A stretch of DNA of 53,366 bases, taken from contig DASZGY010000051.1 in assembly GCA_035938395.1 (NCBI GenBank), positions 1-53,366 on the forward strand, written 5' to 3'. Origin of the DNA: JALZAA01 sp035938395 (lineage in GTDB: Bacteria > Actinomycetota > Acidimicrobiia > IMCC26256 > JACDBD01). Below the pieces are notes generated by a model, which was not told where the DNA came from, ran no database searches, and saw only the letters and a program-made list of their open reading frames with translations. Of this stretch, positions 15,055 to 23,782 are shown piece after piece (position 1 is the first letter of the stretch; every line of letters starts with the position of its first letter). A program made the translations under genes and the position numbers.

Positions 15055-16857
15055 TCATCCGCCCACCCGGCGGTCGGAGGGGAAGCCGGCGCCGCCGAAG
15101 CGGAACCGGTTCGGGAAGCCGTCGGCTCCGTTCTGTGTCGCGCTCTGGGTGGCCGAGGAGGGCAGCGGCTCGGAAACGTTCGCGAGCACGACCTCCCGGC
15201 CGGCGCTCAGGCCGCCCTTGATCTCGGTCCAGGTGCTGCCGACGGCGCCGACCGTCACCGCGACCCGCCGCGGGCCGCCACCCTCGAGCACCTGGACCGT
15301 GTGGCGGTTCCCGAAGGCGGTCACCGCCGAGGTCGGCACTGCGAGCGCAGCCGTGGCGCTCCCCGTGGTGATCGACACGGTGCCGGTGGAGCCGTTCTCG
15401 AGATTCGAATCGTTCTGGTTCAGCCCGACGATGACGAGGTACGTGGGCGTGGCGTCGCTCGTGGTGCTGCTCGTCGTCGGGACGACCGAGATGTAGGCGA
15501 CCTTCCCGGTGAGCGCCTTGCGCCCGCCGTCGGGCACGAGCGTGGCGGGCTGTCCGACCGCCACCTGACCGACCCGGTCGACGCTGACTGTCGTCGCCAC
15601 CTCGTAGCCGCCGGCGCCCTTCACGACGACGTTCGCGGTCGACGAAGCCGCGCTCACGGTGTCGCCGACGTTCAGGTTCACCGCCACCACCGTGCCGTCG
15701 ATGGGGCTACCGATCGTCGCCTGGTTCATCGCCTGCTCCGCCATGGCGACGTCCGCCGCGGCCGCGTCGACCGACTGCTGGTCGGCCGCCAGGTCGGCCG
15801 CCGACGGTGACGAGCCGCCGCCGCTGCGCCCGCCCGTCCCGCCGCCCCCGGAGCCGGAACGGGACTGGGCACCACCCCCGGACGGACCGGTGCGCGCCTG
15901 CCCCGGCGCGCCCTGGCTTCCGGTGTTGCCGGCCGTCGCCGGTGGCGCGGTCGTCGCCGGCGGCGAGGTCGTCGCCGGCGGAGTTGTGGTCGGGGGAGGA
16001 GTCTGGTCGGCGCGCTGTTGCAGCAGGGTGTCGAGCTTGTTCGACGCTTCGACGAGGGCGTTCTGCTTTTCCTGCACGACGCGCTGGGCGTCCTGCACCG
16101 CCGAGAGGGCCTGCTGACAGGCCGACACTTGCTGCGGAGTCGGCGGCGTGCTCGGGTCGTTCCCGATCGGCGCGCACATGTTGGTTGCGCTGTGCAGCGC
16201 GTTCTCCGCGTTCGCGATGGCGACGTCGACGGCGTGCTGGGCCGCGATGACCGCCTGCTGCGCGCCGGCGATCTCGGGATCCGGCGACGCGGAGTGGAAC
16301 GCCACCAGCCGAGCCGTCGGCGTCGGCCCGGATCGGAACGCACGCAGCGACGCGTTCGTCCCGCTCGACGAGCCCGCGGACCCCACACTGCCGGCACCCG
16401 CGCCGGTCGAGGCAGACTGGCCCGACAGTGCGTTGTCCAGCGTGAGCTGGGCTTCCGTGAGCGATTGCCGCCTGCTGTCGAGATCGGCGAGGAGCGACGC
16501 CGGGTCGAGCGAAGCGAGGGGCTGGCCGACGCCGACCGTGTCGCCGACGTTGACGTTCACCGCCGCCACGGTGCCGCTGATCGGGAAGGCGACGCTCGCC
16601 TGCGACACCGGCTGGATGGTCGCGGTGCCCGTGAGCGCGGCGTCGACGGTGCGGCGCCCGACGATCGCCGTCTGGTAGTCGGGACCCGACGATCCGAAGG
16701 CCCGCGCCGCGAGCACGGTCGTCACCACGACCACGACCGCGGCGACGGCCACGACCCGGCGCCACCGCAACCACGGCGGGCGCGCCGCCGCGTCCGGGTC
16801 GGGAAAGAGGGCTGCGAGCCGGTCACCCGAGGAGAGCCGCGCGTCGGTGGCCATCAT
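15055..16857 (-). CDS. HlyD/MacA-type membrane-fusion (adaptor) protein, copy 2
   Basis: The 600-residue protein has one transmembrane helix (about 36-54), a first lipoyl half (GTVAAVNVNVGDTVGVGQPL), a long helical hairpin, a second lipoyl half (GTVVAVNLNVGDTV) and β-barrel/membrane-proximal domains. It would couple the MacAB-type ABC core to export. A low-complexity Thr/Pro then Gly/Ser-rich insert of about 70 residues sits in the middle of the hairpin, the part that meets TolC in Gram-negative bacteria. ATG 16857 overlaps the permease stop by 4 nt. MMA offers two adjacent ATGs. Confidence 0.85.
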   Translation of the reverse strand: MMATDARLSSGDRLAALFPDPDAAARPPWLRWRRVVAVAAVVVVVTTVLAARAFGSSGPDYQTAIVGRRTVDAALTGTATIQPVSQASVAFPISGTVAAVNVNVGDTVGVGQPLASLDPASLLADLDSRRQSLTEAQLTLDNALSGQSASTGAGAGSVGSAGSSSGTNASLRAFRSGPTPTARLVAFHSASPDPEIAGAQQAVIAAQHAVDVAIANAENALHSATNMCAPIGNDPSTPPTPQQVSACQQALSAVQDAQRVVQEKQNALVEASNKLDTLLQQRADQTPPPTTTPPATTSPPATTAPPATAGNTGSQGAPGQARTGPSGGGAQSRSGSGGGGTGGRSGGGSSPSAADLAADQQSVDAAAADVAMAEQAMNQATIGSPIDGTVVAVNLNVGDTVSAASSTANVVVKGAGGYEVATTVSVDRVGQVAVGQPATLVPDGGRKALTGKVAYISVVPTTSSTTSDATPTYLVIVGLNQNDSNLENGSTGTVSITTGSATAALAVPTSAVTAFGNRHTVQVLEGGGPRRVAVTVGAVGSTWTEIKGGLSAGREVVLANVSEPLPSSATQSATQNGADGFPNRFRFGGAGFPSDRRVGG

Positions 16858-18089
16858 TCGCTCCTGAGCGCGTCGATCGGGGCGAGGCGAGCTGCACGCG
16901 ATGCCGGATACACCCCGAAGGCGATGCCGACCGCGATGGCGACCGCGAGCGATCCGACCATCGCGATCAAGGACAGGTCCACCCTCGAGTCCGAGAAGAG
17001 GGGGATGACGACCGCTCCGAGCAGTCCCGCCAGCAGGCCGAGCACACCCCCCGCCAGGCCGAGCACCGACGCCTCGACGAGGAACTGCCGGCGGATCACG
17101 CCCGGCTGCGCGCCGACCGCCTTGCGAACGCCGATCTCACGCGTCCGCTCGGCGACGGACACGAGCATGATGTTCATCACGCCGATCCCGCCGACGAGGA
17201 GGGCGATCACGGCGATGCCCGCGAGCATCACGGTCAGTGTGTTGTCGACCGAGGTTGCGGCCTGCAGGATGGACTGCTGCGTCGCGATGGAGAAGTCCGC
17301 GTTCCGCGGGTTCGTCACGCGGTGCATGTTGAGCAAGAGCGCGTTCGACTCCTGGTACGCGGCCGAGAGCCGGCCGGACGAACGCGCCTTGACGTAGATC
17401 GAGCTGACCGAGTTGCGGTTCGCCCCGCCGACGAGCCGTTGCTGGTACGCGCTGAGGGGCACGACGGCCAGGTCGTTGTTGGATGTGTTCTCGGACGAGC
17501 TGAGACTGTCGAGCACACCTACGACCTGGAGCGCGACGCCGTTGTAGCTGACGGTCTGTCCCACGGCGTTCGGGTTGCCCCCGAAGAGCTGCGTGACGGT
17601 GTCGGGGCCGAGCACCACGACGGGCGCCGCGTTCGCCTCGTCGTCCGCCGTGATGAAGCGTCCGGTCGAGACCCCGCGGGAGCGCACCTCGCTCCAAGCC
17701 GGTGTCGTGCCGGTGAGCGTCGTGGTCCAGTTCGTCGACCCGGCGCGCAATGCCGCCGACGTCGTGGAAGCAGGCGCGGCGGTCTGCACGTCGGGTGCCG
17801 TCACAGGAGAGCTGAGGGAGGCCGCGTCCTGGCGCGTCAACGTCGACGCCGAGCCGAACCCACCGCGCGTGCCCGAGGTGCTGGTCGAGCTGCCCGGCGA
17901 GACGACGAGCACGTTCGTACCGAGCTCGTTGATCTGGTCCTGAACCTTGGCCTTTGCGCCCGAGCCGAGCCCGACCGTCAACACGACGGCCGTGATCCCG
18001 ATCAGGATGCCGAGCATCGTCAGCGCCGAACGCAGGCGATGGGTGCGGACGGCCTCGGTCGCGGTGCGGATCGTGTCCCGCCACGTCAT
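16854..18089 (-). CDS. MacB-like ABC transporter permease (FtsX/MacB family)
   Basis: The protein has about 411 residues and MacB topology: an N-terminal helix (LTMLGILIGITAVVL), a large extracytoplasmic domain of ~220 residues, and three C-terminal helices. The conserved cytoplasmic motif ERTREIGVRKAVGA follows the second helix, and the end reads RAARLAPIDALRSE. ATG 18089 (MTWRDTIRTA) matches the family N-terminus and has GGAG upstream; the frame is open to GTG 18119. These proteins use ATP hydrolysis for mechanotransmission rather than classical transport through the membrane. It lies between the ATPase and the second adaptor. Confidence 0.93.
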   Translation of the reverse strand: MTWRDTIRTATEAVRTHRLRSALTMLGILIGITAVVLTVGLGSGAKAKVQDQINELGTNVLVVSPGSSTSTSGTRGGFGSASTLTRQDAASLSSPVTAPDVQTAAPASTTSAALRAGSTNWTTTLTGTTPAWSEVRSRGVSTGRFITADDEANAAPVVVLGPDTVTQLFGGNPNAVGQTVSYNGVALQVVGVLDSLSSSENTSNNDLAVVPLSAYQQRLVGGANRNSVSSIYVKARSSGRLSAAYQESNALLLNMHRVTNPRNADFSIATQQSILQAATSVDNTLTVMLAGIAVIALLVGGIGVMNIMLVSVAERTREIGVRKAVGAQPGVIRRQFLVEASVLGLAGGVLGLLAGLLGAVVIPLFSDSRVDLSLIAMVGSLAVAIAVGIAFGVYPASRAARLAPIDALRSE

Positions 18090-18137
18090 GGAGTCGGCTC
18101 CGTCATCGTGAGATCGCACGCCGGTCGCGCTTCCGGT

Positions 18138-18890
18138 TCATCCGACCTCGATCTCCCCGTCGCGCATCGTCACGATGCGCCGGGCGAGGGCGGCGATGTC
18201 GCGCTCGTGCGTGATGATGACGATCGTGCGTCCCTCGCCGTTGAGCTCGGCGAGCAGTCGGAGCACGTCGGCCGAGGAGTTGGAGTCGAGGTTGCCGGTC
18301 GGCTCGTCCGCGAGGACGAGCGCCGGCTCGGTCACGACGGCGCGCGCGATGGCCACTCGTTGCTGCTGCCCACCCGAGAGCTCCCCGGGACGATGGTCGG
18401 CGCGGTCGGCGAGCCCGACCCTCTCCAACGCGGCCAGGGCCCGGGCGCGCCGTTCGTCGAGCGGGATGCCGCTGTACACGAGCGGCAGCTCGATGTTCCG
18501 CCACGCCGACAGGTAGGGGAGGAGGTTGAACTGCTGGAACACGAACCCGATCGCCAGGTTGCGGACGCCCGCGAGGACGCTCTCGTCCAGCGACTGCACG
18601 TCGTGACCGGCCAGCCGGTAGACGCCGCTTGTGGGCACGTCGAGGCAGCCGATGATGTGCATCAGCGTCGACTTGCCGGATCCCGACGGCCCCGTGATCG
18701 CGAGCAGCTCGTTCTCGTCGATCCGCAACGAGACGGCGTGGAGCGCCACGACTTCGAGCTCGCCCGTCTTGTACACCTTCCGCACGTCGACGAGTTCGAT
18801 CACGGGCGGCGCGGCGTGCGGCTCGTTCGGCTCGGCGGCCGCGGTCGGCACCGCGGTCAGGCGGGTGGCGGCCTCCGCTTCGGGGCTCAC
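18138..18890 (-). CDS. MacB/LolD-type ABC transporter ATP-binding protein
   Basis: The 250-residue ATPase has Walker A GPSGSGKST (67-75), the Q-loop FQQFNLLP, signature LSGGQQQR, Walker B LVLADEPTG and the switch histidine in ITHE. It belongs to the MacB/LolD/FtsE branch. The first ~25 residues are an Ala/Pro/Glu-rich extension not found in most homologues. GTG 18890 overlaps the stop of the first adaptor gene by 4 nt. It pairs with the permease 48 bp downstream. Confidence 0.97.
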   Translation of the reverse strand: MSPEAEAATRLTAVPTAAAEPNEPHAAPPVIELVDVRKVYKTGELEVVALHAVSLRIDENELLAITGPSGSGKSTLMHIIGCLDVPTSGVYRLAGHDVQSLDESVLAGVRNLAIGFVFQQFNLLPYLSAWRNIELPLVYSGIPLDERRARALAALERVGLADRADHRPGELSGGQQQRVAIARAVVTEPALVLADEPTGNLDSNSSADVLRLLAELNGEGRTIVIITHERDIAALARRIVTMRDGEIEVG

Positions 18891-20461
18891 GGCCCGCCGG
18901 TGCCGCCGCGCGTGATGGTGTTCTGGCCGCTCGGTGCCGATCCTGCCCCTAGCCCGCGGAGGCCGGTCGGGAGCGGGACGACGACCTGCTCGCCTTCCGT
19001 GAGGCCGGAGGTGATCTCGACCATCCCGTTGGCCGTCAAGCCCGTCTTCACCGTGCGGGTCTCGTTCTGGCCGTTGTGGCGCACCGTCACCGTCGGCGTT
19101 CCGTTCGTCGCGGTGACGGCGCGCGCGGGGACCTGCAACACGTCGTTGCGCGTGTTCGTCCCGATCGCGCCCGTGACGGTCGACCCGACGAAGATCTGGT
19201 TGGAGCCGGCCGTGAAGGCCACTGTCACCGGGTACTGGGCGACACCGGTGCTGGCGGTGGCGACCTGCGCGACGTCGGTCACGGTGCCGGTGGCGCTCGC
19301 CGTCCCCGCGGCCGCCTGGCCGTTGCCCCGCTGGCTCGTGCCTCCCGGGTTGTTGCCGGACTGGCCGTTGCCGCCCTGGCCGCCGCCACGCTGACCGCCG
19401 CCGCCGGCGCCCGCTCCGGCTCCGCCTCCGCCGCCGCCGGAGAAGCCGGGGAACCGCCCTCCGAACCCGGCCGTGGACGTGCTGGCGGTCACGGTGAGCG
19501 TCGCCGTCTGTCCGGCCTTCACGGAGCTGACGTCCGCGCTCGCGACCGGAAGCTGCACGACGTAGCTGTTCTTGCTGACGACCTGCACGTTCGGGCTGGA
19601 CGAAGAGGACGAGCCGGAGGAAGACGAGCTCGAGGAGGAGCCCGACGACGACGAGCTCGCGCCGGCGTTGCCCCCGCTCCCGCCATTCCGTCCGCCGAAG
19701 CCGCTGCCCGTCCCGCCTGACCCGCCGCCGTTCGCGCCGGTCGACGCCGACGAGTTCCCCGAGCCGGTGGCCGATCCCGTCGTCGAGGTGCCGCCGGTGC
19801 CGCTCCCGGCGAGCTGCTCACCCGCGGTGACGTTGACCTGCGACACCACGCCGTCGAGCGTGGCGACGAGCGACGCGGCGTTCAATCCCGTCTGTGCGTT
19901 CGACAGTTGATCGTTGGCGGAGGCGACGCTCGCCTCGTCCACTGCCAGCCGGTCGGCTGACACTCCCGACGACTGGTCGTCCGCCAGCTGCGCGTCGGCC
20001 TTGGCCACGGCGGCCTGCGCCGAGGCGAGGTTCGCCTGGAGCTGCGCGGAATCGATCGTCGCGAGGACCTGACCGGCGTGCACCGCGTCGCCGGCCTTCA
20101 CGTCGACGGCCGTCACCGTCCCCGACGAACCGAAGCTCAGGTTGTCGGTCTGCGCGGCTGCGACCGTCCCCTGGGCGCTGACCGTCTGGGTCATCGGGCC
20201 CCGGGTCACGGTGGCGACTTGCGCCGTCGACGACGACGGCGTGGCGGCCCCTCCGAGGGCGCCCATCCCCAGGCCGACGACGACGGCCAGCACGACGAGA
20301 GCAGGCAGGACCACGTACGGCTTGCGGACCCACCGCGACCAGGCGGTCCCGGCTCGGGCGTCCACGGCCGCCGGTGCCGAACCGGCCGTGCGCGTCTTCT
20401 CGGGACCGGCTGCGGGTCGGGTGGCGGGCGCCGCCGGTTCCGGCTGCACGGAACGACTCAT
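18887..20461 (-). CDS. HlyD/MacA-type membrane-fusion (adaptor) protein, copy 1
   Basis: The protein has about 524 residues: a Pro/Ala-rich cytosolic start, one transmembrane helix (PALVVLAVVVGLGMG), lipoyl half one (GTVTAVDVKAGDAVHAG), a short helical hairpin, lipoyl half two (LDGVVSQVNVTAGEQL), then barrel domains. A long Gly/Ser/Asn-rich stretch with near-continuous serine runs follows the second lipoyl half, and a second Gly-rich stretch lies within the barrel. These make it longer than typical MacA (~370 residues). ATG 20461 is preferred to the upstream TTG. It is the first gene of the exporter operon and overlaps the ATPase start by 4 nt. Confidence 0.87.
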   Translation of the reverse strand: MSRSVQPEPAAPATRPAAGPEKTRTAGSAPAAVDARAGTAWSRWVRKPYVVLPALVVLAVVVGLGMGALGGAATPSSSTAQVATVTRGPMTQTVSAQGTVAAAQTDNLSFGSSGTVTAVDVKAGDAVHAGQVLATIDSAQLQANLASAQAAVAKADAQLADDQSSGVSADRLAVDEASVASANDQLSNAQTGLNAASLVATLDGVVSQVNVTAGEQLAGSGTGGTSTTGSATGSGNSSASTGANGGGSGGTGSGFGGRNGGSGGNAGASSSSSGSSSSSSSSGSSSSSSPNVQVVSKNSYVVQLPVASADVSSVKAGQTATLTVTASTSTAGFGGRFPGFSGGGGGGAGAGAGGGGQRGGGQGGNGQSGNNPGGTSQRGNGQAAAGTASATGTVTDVAQVATASTGVAQYPVTVAFTAGSNQIFVGSTVTGAIGTNTRNDVLQVPARAVTATNGTPTVTVRHNGQNETRTVKTGLTANGMVEITSGLTEGEQVVVPLPTGLRGLGAGSAPSGQNTITRGGTGGP

Positions 20462-20532
20462 CGGGCGCGGAGTGTGCGCACCCAACCTGAGAGCCAGGTG
20501 TGTCGAAGCTGGGATTCCCGGGTGAATCGGGC

Positions 20533-20544
20533 CCGTTCGAACGG
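20533..20544. promoter_or_regulatory. 12-bp palindrome upstream of the exporter operon
   Basis: CCGTTCGAACGG is a perfect palindrome 72 bp upstream of the first adaptor's ATG, with another CCGTTC half-site about 6 bp further on (around 20551). It could be a repressor operator in the promoter region. No regulator gene adjoins the operon. A similar string occurs near position 20 inside the glycosylase tail, so chance is possible. Confidence 0.3.
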
Positions 20545-20579
20545 ATCCGCCCGTTCAGAGGCACCTGCCGGTCAGGGCC

Positions 20580-21983
20580 TCACTTGCGCTTGACGAGCCA
20601 GCGCAGCTTCTCCGCCTTCTCGAACGCGGCGTCACCGGCGAGCTGCCCGACCGACGTGCCATAGGTCGGGTACACGTGCATGAACTGCGACAGCTCGTTG
20701 AGCTTCACGCCCTCCTCGATCGCGAGGGCGAGCTCGTGGATCATCTCGCCGGCCGCAGGGGCGAGGATGTGCGCGCCGACGATCTTCTTCTTGTCGGTGA
20801 TGATCACGATCGCACCCTCGGCCGCGCCGTCGGCCCGGGCCCGGTCGTTGTGCTCGAGGTCCTGGTGCCACACCTCGATGTTGTCACCGTGCTGTTCGCG
20901 CGCCTCGGCTTCGGTCAGGCCGGTGTGGGCGAGCTCCGGGTCGGTGAACGTGCACCATGGCACCGCCGCGACGACCTTGCCCTTGCCCGGGAAGAACATG
21001 TCGCGCACCGCCCGCACGCCCTCGTACGCGGCGGAGTGCGTGAACAGGTAGCGCCCGGCCACGTCGCCGCACGCGTAGATCGTGTCGACGCTCGTGCGCC
21101 CGCGGTTGTCGACGACGATCGCCTTGGGCGTGCACTCGATCCCGAGCTCTTCGATGCCCAGCCCCTCCTTGTTCGGCACGCGCCCGACGGCGACGAGCAG
21201 CTCGTCGGCCGACCAGGTCGCCGGGTTGCCGTTCTCCGTGCCGTGCACGACCTTCTTGCCGTTCTCGACCGTGATCTTCTCGGTCGCGACGTTGAACCGC
21301 AGGTCGATGCCCTCGGTCCGGAGCTTGTCGACGAGCTTGTCGACGAGGGCCGGCTCGTCCCTGGGCAGGACGCGCGGCCCCTTCTGGAGCAGCGTCGCCG
21401 GGATCCCGAGGCGCGTGAAGCCCTGCACCATCTCTACGCAGATCGGGCCGCCGCCGATCTCGACGAAGCTCGCGGGGATCTCCTCGAGCTCGAAGAGGTT
21501 CTCGCTGGTGACGAAGCCCGCGTCCTGCAGCCCTTCGATCGGCGGGACGGCCGGGCGGCTGCCGGTGCACAGCAGCACGTAGCGGGTCTCGAGGGTCCGG
21601 TCGCCGACCTGCACCGTGTTCTTGCCGGTGAGCTTGGCGGCGCCGTACACGATGTCGACGCCCATCTTCTCGAAGCGCTCGGGGTTGTCGTCGGTGGACG
21701 CGATCTCCTGCTGCACCGAACGGATGTGCTTCCACACGCTGCCCCGGTCGACCGTGGGCTCGACCGGCTCGATGCCGAACTCGTCGGCGGTGCGCATGTG
21801 GTGGGCGACCTTGCCCGCCGCGAGGAGCGCCTTGCTCGGGACGCAGCCCGTCCAGAGACAGTCGCCGCCGACCCGGCCGCGCTCGGCGACCGCGACCTTG
21901 AGGTCGAGCGTGGCGGCGAACTCGGCCGCCACCATGCCGCCCGAGCCCATCCCGACGATGACGAGGTCGTACCGGTCTGCCAC
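20580..21983 (-). CDS. FAD-dependent pyridine nucleotide-disulfide oxidoreductase (mercuric reductase/lipoamide dehydrogenase-like)
   Basis: The 467-residue flavoprotein has the FAD-binding GMGSGG motif, the redox-active disulfide C42/C47 in GGDCLWTGCVPSKAL, the NAD(P) motif around IGGGPICVEM, and ACGDVAG at the second FAD contact. The C-terminal dimer domain ends with HVYPTYGTSV instead of the HAHPT of lipoamide dehydrogenase, so the His-Glu catalytic dyad is altered. This is typical of the mercuric-reductase-like branch with unknown substrate. There is no N-terminal metal-binding domain and no merR/merT nearby. GTG 21983 sits 6 nt after a strong AGGAGG site. It diverges from the ECF sigma gene. 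Confidence 0.93.
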   Translation of the reverse strand: MADRYDLVIVGMGSGGMVAAEFAATLDLKVAVAERGRVGGDCLWTGCVPSKALLAAGKVAHHMRTADEFGIEPVEPTVDRGSVWKHIRSVQQEIASTDDNPERFEKMGVDIVYGAAKLTGKNTVQVGDRTLETRYVLLCTGSRPAVPPIEGLQDAGFVTSENLFELEEIPASFVEIGGGPICVEMVQGFTRLGIPATLLQKGPRVLPRDEPALVDKLVDKLRTEGIDLRFNVATEKITVENGKKVVHGTENGNPATWSADELLVAVGRVPNKEGLGIEELGIECTPKAIVVDNRGRTSVDTIYACGDVAGRYLFTHSAAYEGVRAVRDMFFPGKGKVVAAVPWCTFTDPELAHTGLTEAEAREQHGDNIEVWHQDLEHNDRARADGAAEGAIVIITDKKKIVGAHILAPAAGEMIHELALAIEEGVKLNELSQFMHVYPTYGTSVGQLAGDAAFEKAEKLRWLVKRK

Positions 21984-22120
21984 AGCTATCCTCCTGGCCG
22001 CGCGCGCGGAGCCTACGACGTGTTCGTTCCCTGGAAGCCGGTGGATGAGCCGGGCGCGAGGCGCCCGCGGTGCCCGAATCGCGGTGATCCGCGTGAACGG
22101 GTAGTGACGAAGTACGGAAC

Positions 22121-22735
22121 GTGGGGGGCAGGAGCGTGACCGAGCACGTCGGACGGCAGGCGGGCAGGGATGTCCGTCCGAGTCAGTGGGAGCGCACCAC
22201 GCGGGACCGGCTGATCGCGGGCGAGGAAGGCGCGCTCAACGAGATCTATGACCAGTTCTCATCGTTCGTCTACGGGCTCGCGTTGCGCGTCATCGGCGAC
22301 GCTCGTGCCGCCGAGGACGTCTCCCAGGACGTGTTCGTCACGGTCTGGGAGCGGCCCGGCGGGTTCGATCCCGACCGGGGGTCGCTGCGCACGTGGCTCG
22401 GCACCCTCGCCCACCGTCGCGCCGTCGATCACGTCCGCCGCGAGGAGGCGCGCCGCCGCCGGGCGATCAAGGACGCGGCCCGGCCCGTGTCGACCCCCGA
22501 CGTCGAGGAGATGGCGCTGGCGCTCGTCACCGCCGAGCGGGTCCGCTCGGCGCTGGACACGCTTCCCGACGAGCAGCGGCGCGCCATCCATCTCGCGTAC
22601 TTCGGGGGCAAGACCTACCGGCAGGTGGCCGAGGTGCTCGGGATCCCCGAGGGGACGGCGAAGTCGCGCCTGCGCTTGGGGCTTCGGCGCATCGCCGACG
22701 TGCTCGAGACCGAAACCGTCGCGAGGAGCGAGTAG
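22121..22735 (+). CDS. ECF-family RNA polymerase sigma factor (group 4)
   Basis: The 204-residue protein has region 2 (VYGLALRVIGDARAAEDVSQDVF...RGSLRTWL, about 50-100) and region 4 (LPDEQRRAIHLAYFGGKTYRQVAEVLGIPEGTAKSRLRLG, about 150-190), the two domains of ECF sigma factors. It directs core RNA polymerase to a specific regulon. GTG 22121 is the first usable start; GTG 22136 is equally possible, but GGAG lies only 1 nt before it. Six bases separate it from the next gene, whose N-terminus resembles an anti-sigma domain, the usual SigK/RskA-like arrangement. Confidence 0.92.
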   Translation: MGGRSVTEHVGRQAGRDVRPSQWERTTRDRLIAGEEGALNEIYDQFSSFVYGLALRVIGDARAAEDVSQDVFVTVWERPGGFDPDRGSLRTWLGTLAHRRAVDHVRREEARRRRAIKDAARPVSTPDVEEMALALVTAERVRSALDTLPDEQRRAIHLAYFGGKTYRQVAEVLGIPEGTAKSRLRLGLRRIADVLETETVARSE

Positions 22736-22741
22736 AAGCCG

Positions 22742-23761
22742 ATGAGCACCGACGACACGATGCTCGACGAGCTGCTCGGTGCGTACGCGCTCGACGCGGT
22801 GGAAGCCGACGAGGCCGTCGCGGTCGAGGAGTACCTCGAGCGGGCGCCGCACGCCGCCCATGAGGTCGCGCGACTGCGGAAGGCCGCCGCGTGGATCGGC
22901 GCCACGGAGGCGCTCACGCCCCCGCCGGAGCTGCACGACACTGTCCTCGAGGCGGCACGGTTGCGGCGCCCGACTACTTGGGGGCGCTCCGGGCCCGATG
23001 ATCCTTTCCTGGCCGCGTACCTGAGTGAGACCGGTCGCTTCGACGCGCTCCTCGACACCGTGGGCGACGACGTCCTCGACGTTGCCACCTTCAACGGGCT
23101 GACGGTTCGTGAGCTCGTCATCCACCTGGCCGCGATGGAGAGCGCGGTCGCCTCGACGATCGGGCGACCCACTGCGCCTGACGCGACCGAGGCGGACATC
23201 GAGCGTCGCACCGCCGAGCTCGTCGAACGGTTCCGCGACCGGCCGCTGCGAGACGCACGCGCCCTCTGGCGAGGGTCGGTGGACGCCGTCCGGGAGTGGG
23301 CCGTGGACGAGCCGCCCGCCGACGACGTGCCGCTGTTCGGTCTCACGTTCTCACGCGACTCGCTGCTCGTGACCCGGGCGTTCGAGACGTGGACCCACGC
23401 CGACGACATCCGCCGGGCGCTCGGACGGCGCGAAGAGCCCCCGCCCGCCGAGGGGTTGGCGCGCATGGCCGACCTGTCGATCGAGACGATGCCCGCCGCC
23501 CTCGAGGTCGTGGGACGCGCCCACCCGGGCAAGACGGCAAGGATCGTGCTCACCGGCGACGGGGGCGGCGATTGGATGATCCCGTTCGGGTTCGCCGAAG
23601 TGGGGGAGACCCCGGACGTGGTGCTGACCACCGACGTCATCGCGTGGTGCCGGTGCGTCTCCGAGCGGCTGGCGCCCGAGGCCCTGCCCCGGGAGGTCGA
23701 GGGCGACGCGGCCCTCGCCGACGATCTCGCCGCCGCTTCGTCGGCCTTCGCCACGCTGTAA
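22742..23761 (+). CDS. Soluble anti-sigma-like domain fused to a mycothiol-dependent isomerase (MDMPI/DinB) fold
   Basis: The 339-residue protein begins with an RskA-like anti-sigma domain (about 8-60; LLGAYALDAVEADEAVAVEEYLE) lacking the His/Cys zinc ligands of ZAS domains. An MDMPI-type DinB domain follows (about 95-330). The three metal ligands known from Corynebacterium maleylpyruvate isomerase have equivalents here: H128 in VIHLAA and the E215-x3-H219 pair in FETWTHADDIR. No transmembrane helix is present, unlike classic RskA. It lies 6 nt after the ECF sigma gene, so it most likely restrains that sigma factor, perhaps in response to thiol state. The sensing role is inference. Confidence 0.75.
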   Translation: MSTDDTMLDELLGAYALDAVEADEAVAVEEYLERAPHAAHEVARLRKAAAWIGATEALTPPPELHDTVLEAARLRRPTTWGRSGPDDPFLAAYLSETGRFDALLDTVGDDVLDVATFNGLTVRELVIHLAAMESAVASTIGRPTAPDATEADIERRTAELVERFRDRPLRDARALWRGSVDAVREWAVDEPPADDVPLFGLTFSRDSLLVTRAFETWTHADDIRRALGRREEPPPAEGLARMADLSIETMPAALEVVGRAHPGKTARIVLTGDGGGDWMIPFGFAEVGETPDVVLTTDVIAWCRCVSERLAPEALPREVEGDAALADDLAAASSAFATL

Positions 23762-23782
23762 CCGTCATACCCTCGCGACAGA

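Noticed and set aside
19570..19670. A glutamate/aspartate-rich open frame on the plus strand opposite the serine runs of the first adaptor
   Set aside because: It is the complement of the Ser/Gly-rich linker codons of a strongly supported minus-strand gene.
22116..22120. GGAAC just before the ECF sigma gene, like an ECF -35 element
   Set aside because: No matching -10 element exists at 16-17 bp, and the resulting start point would fall inside the coding region.
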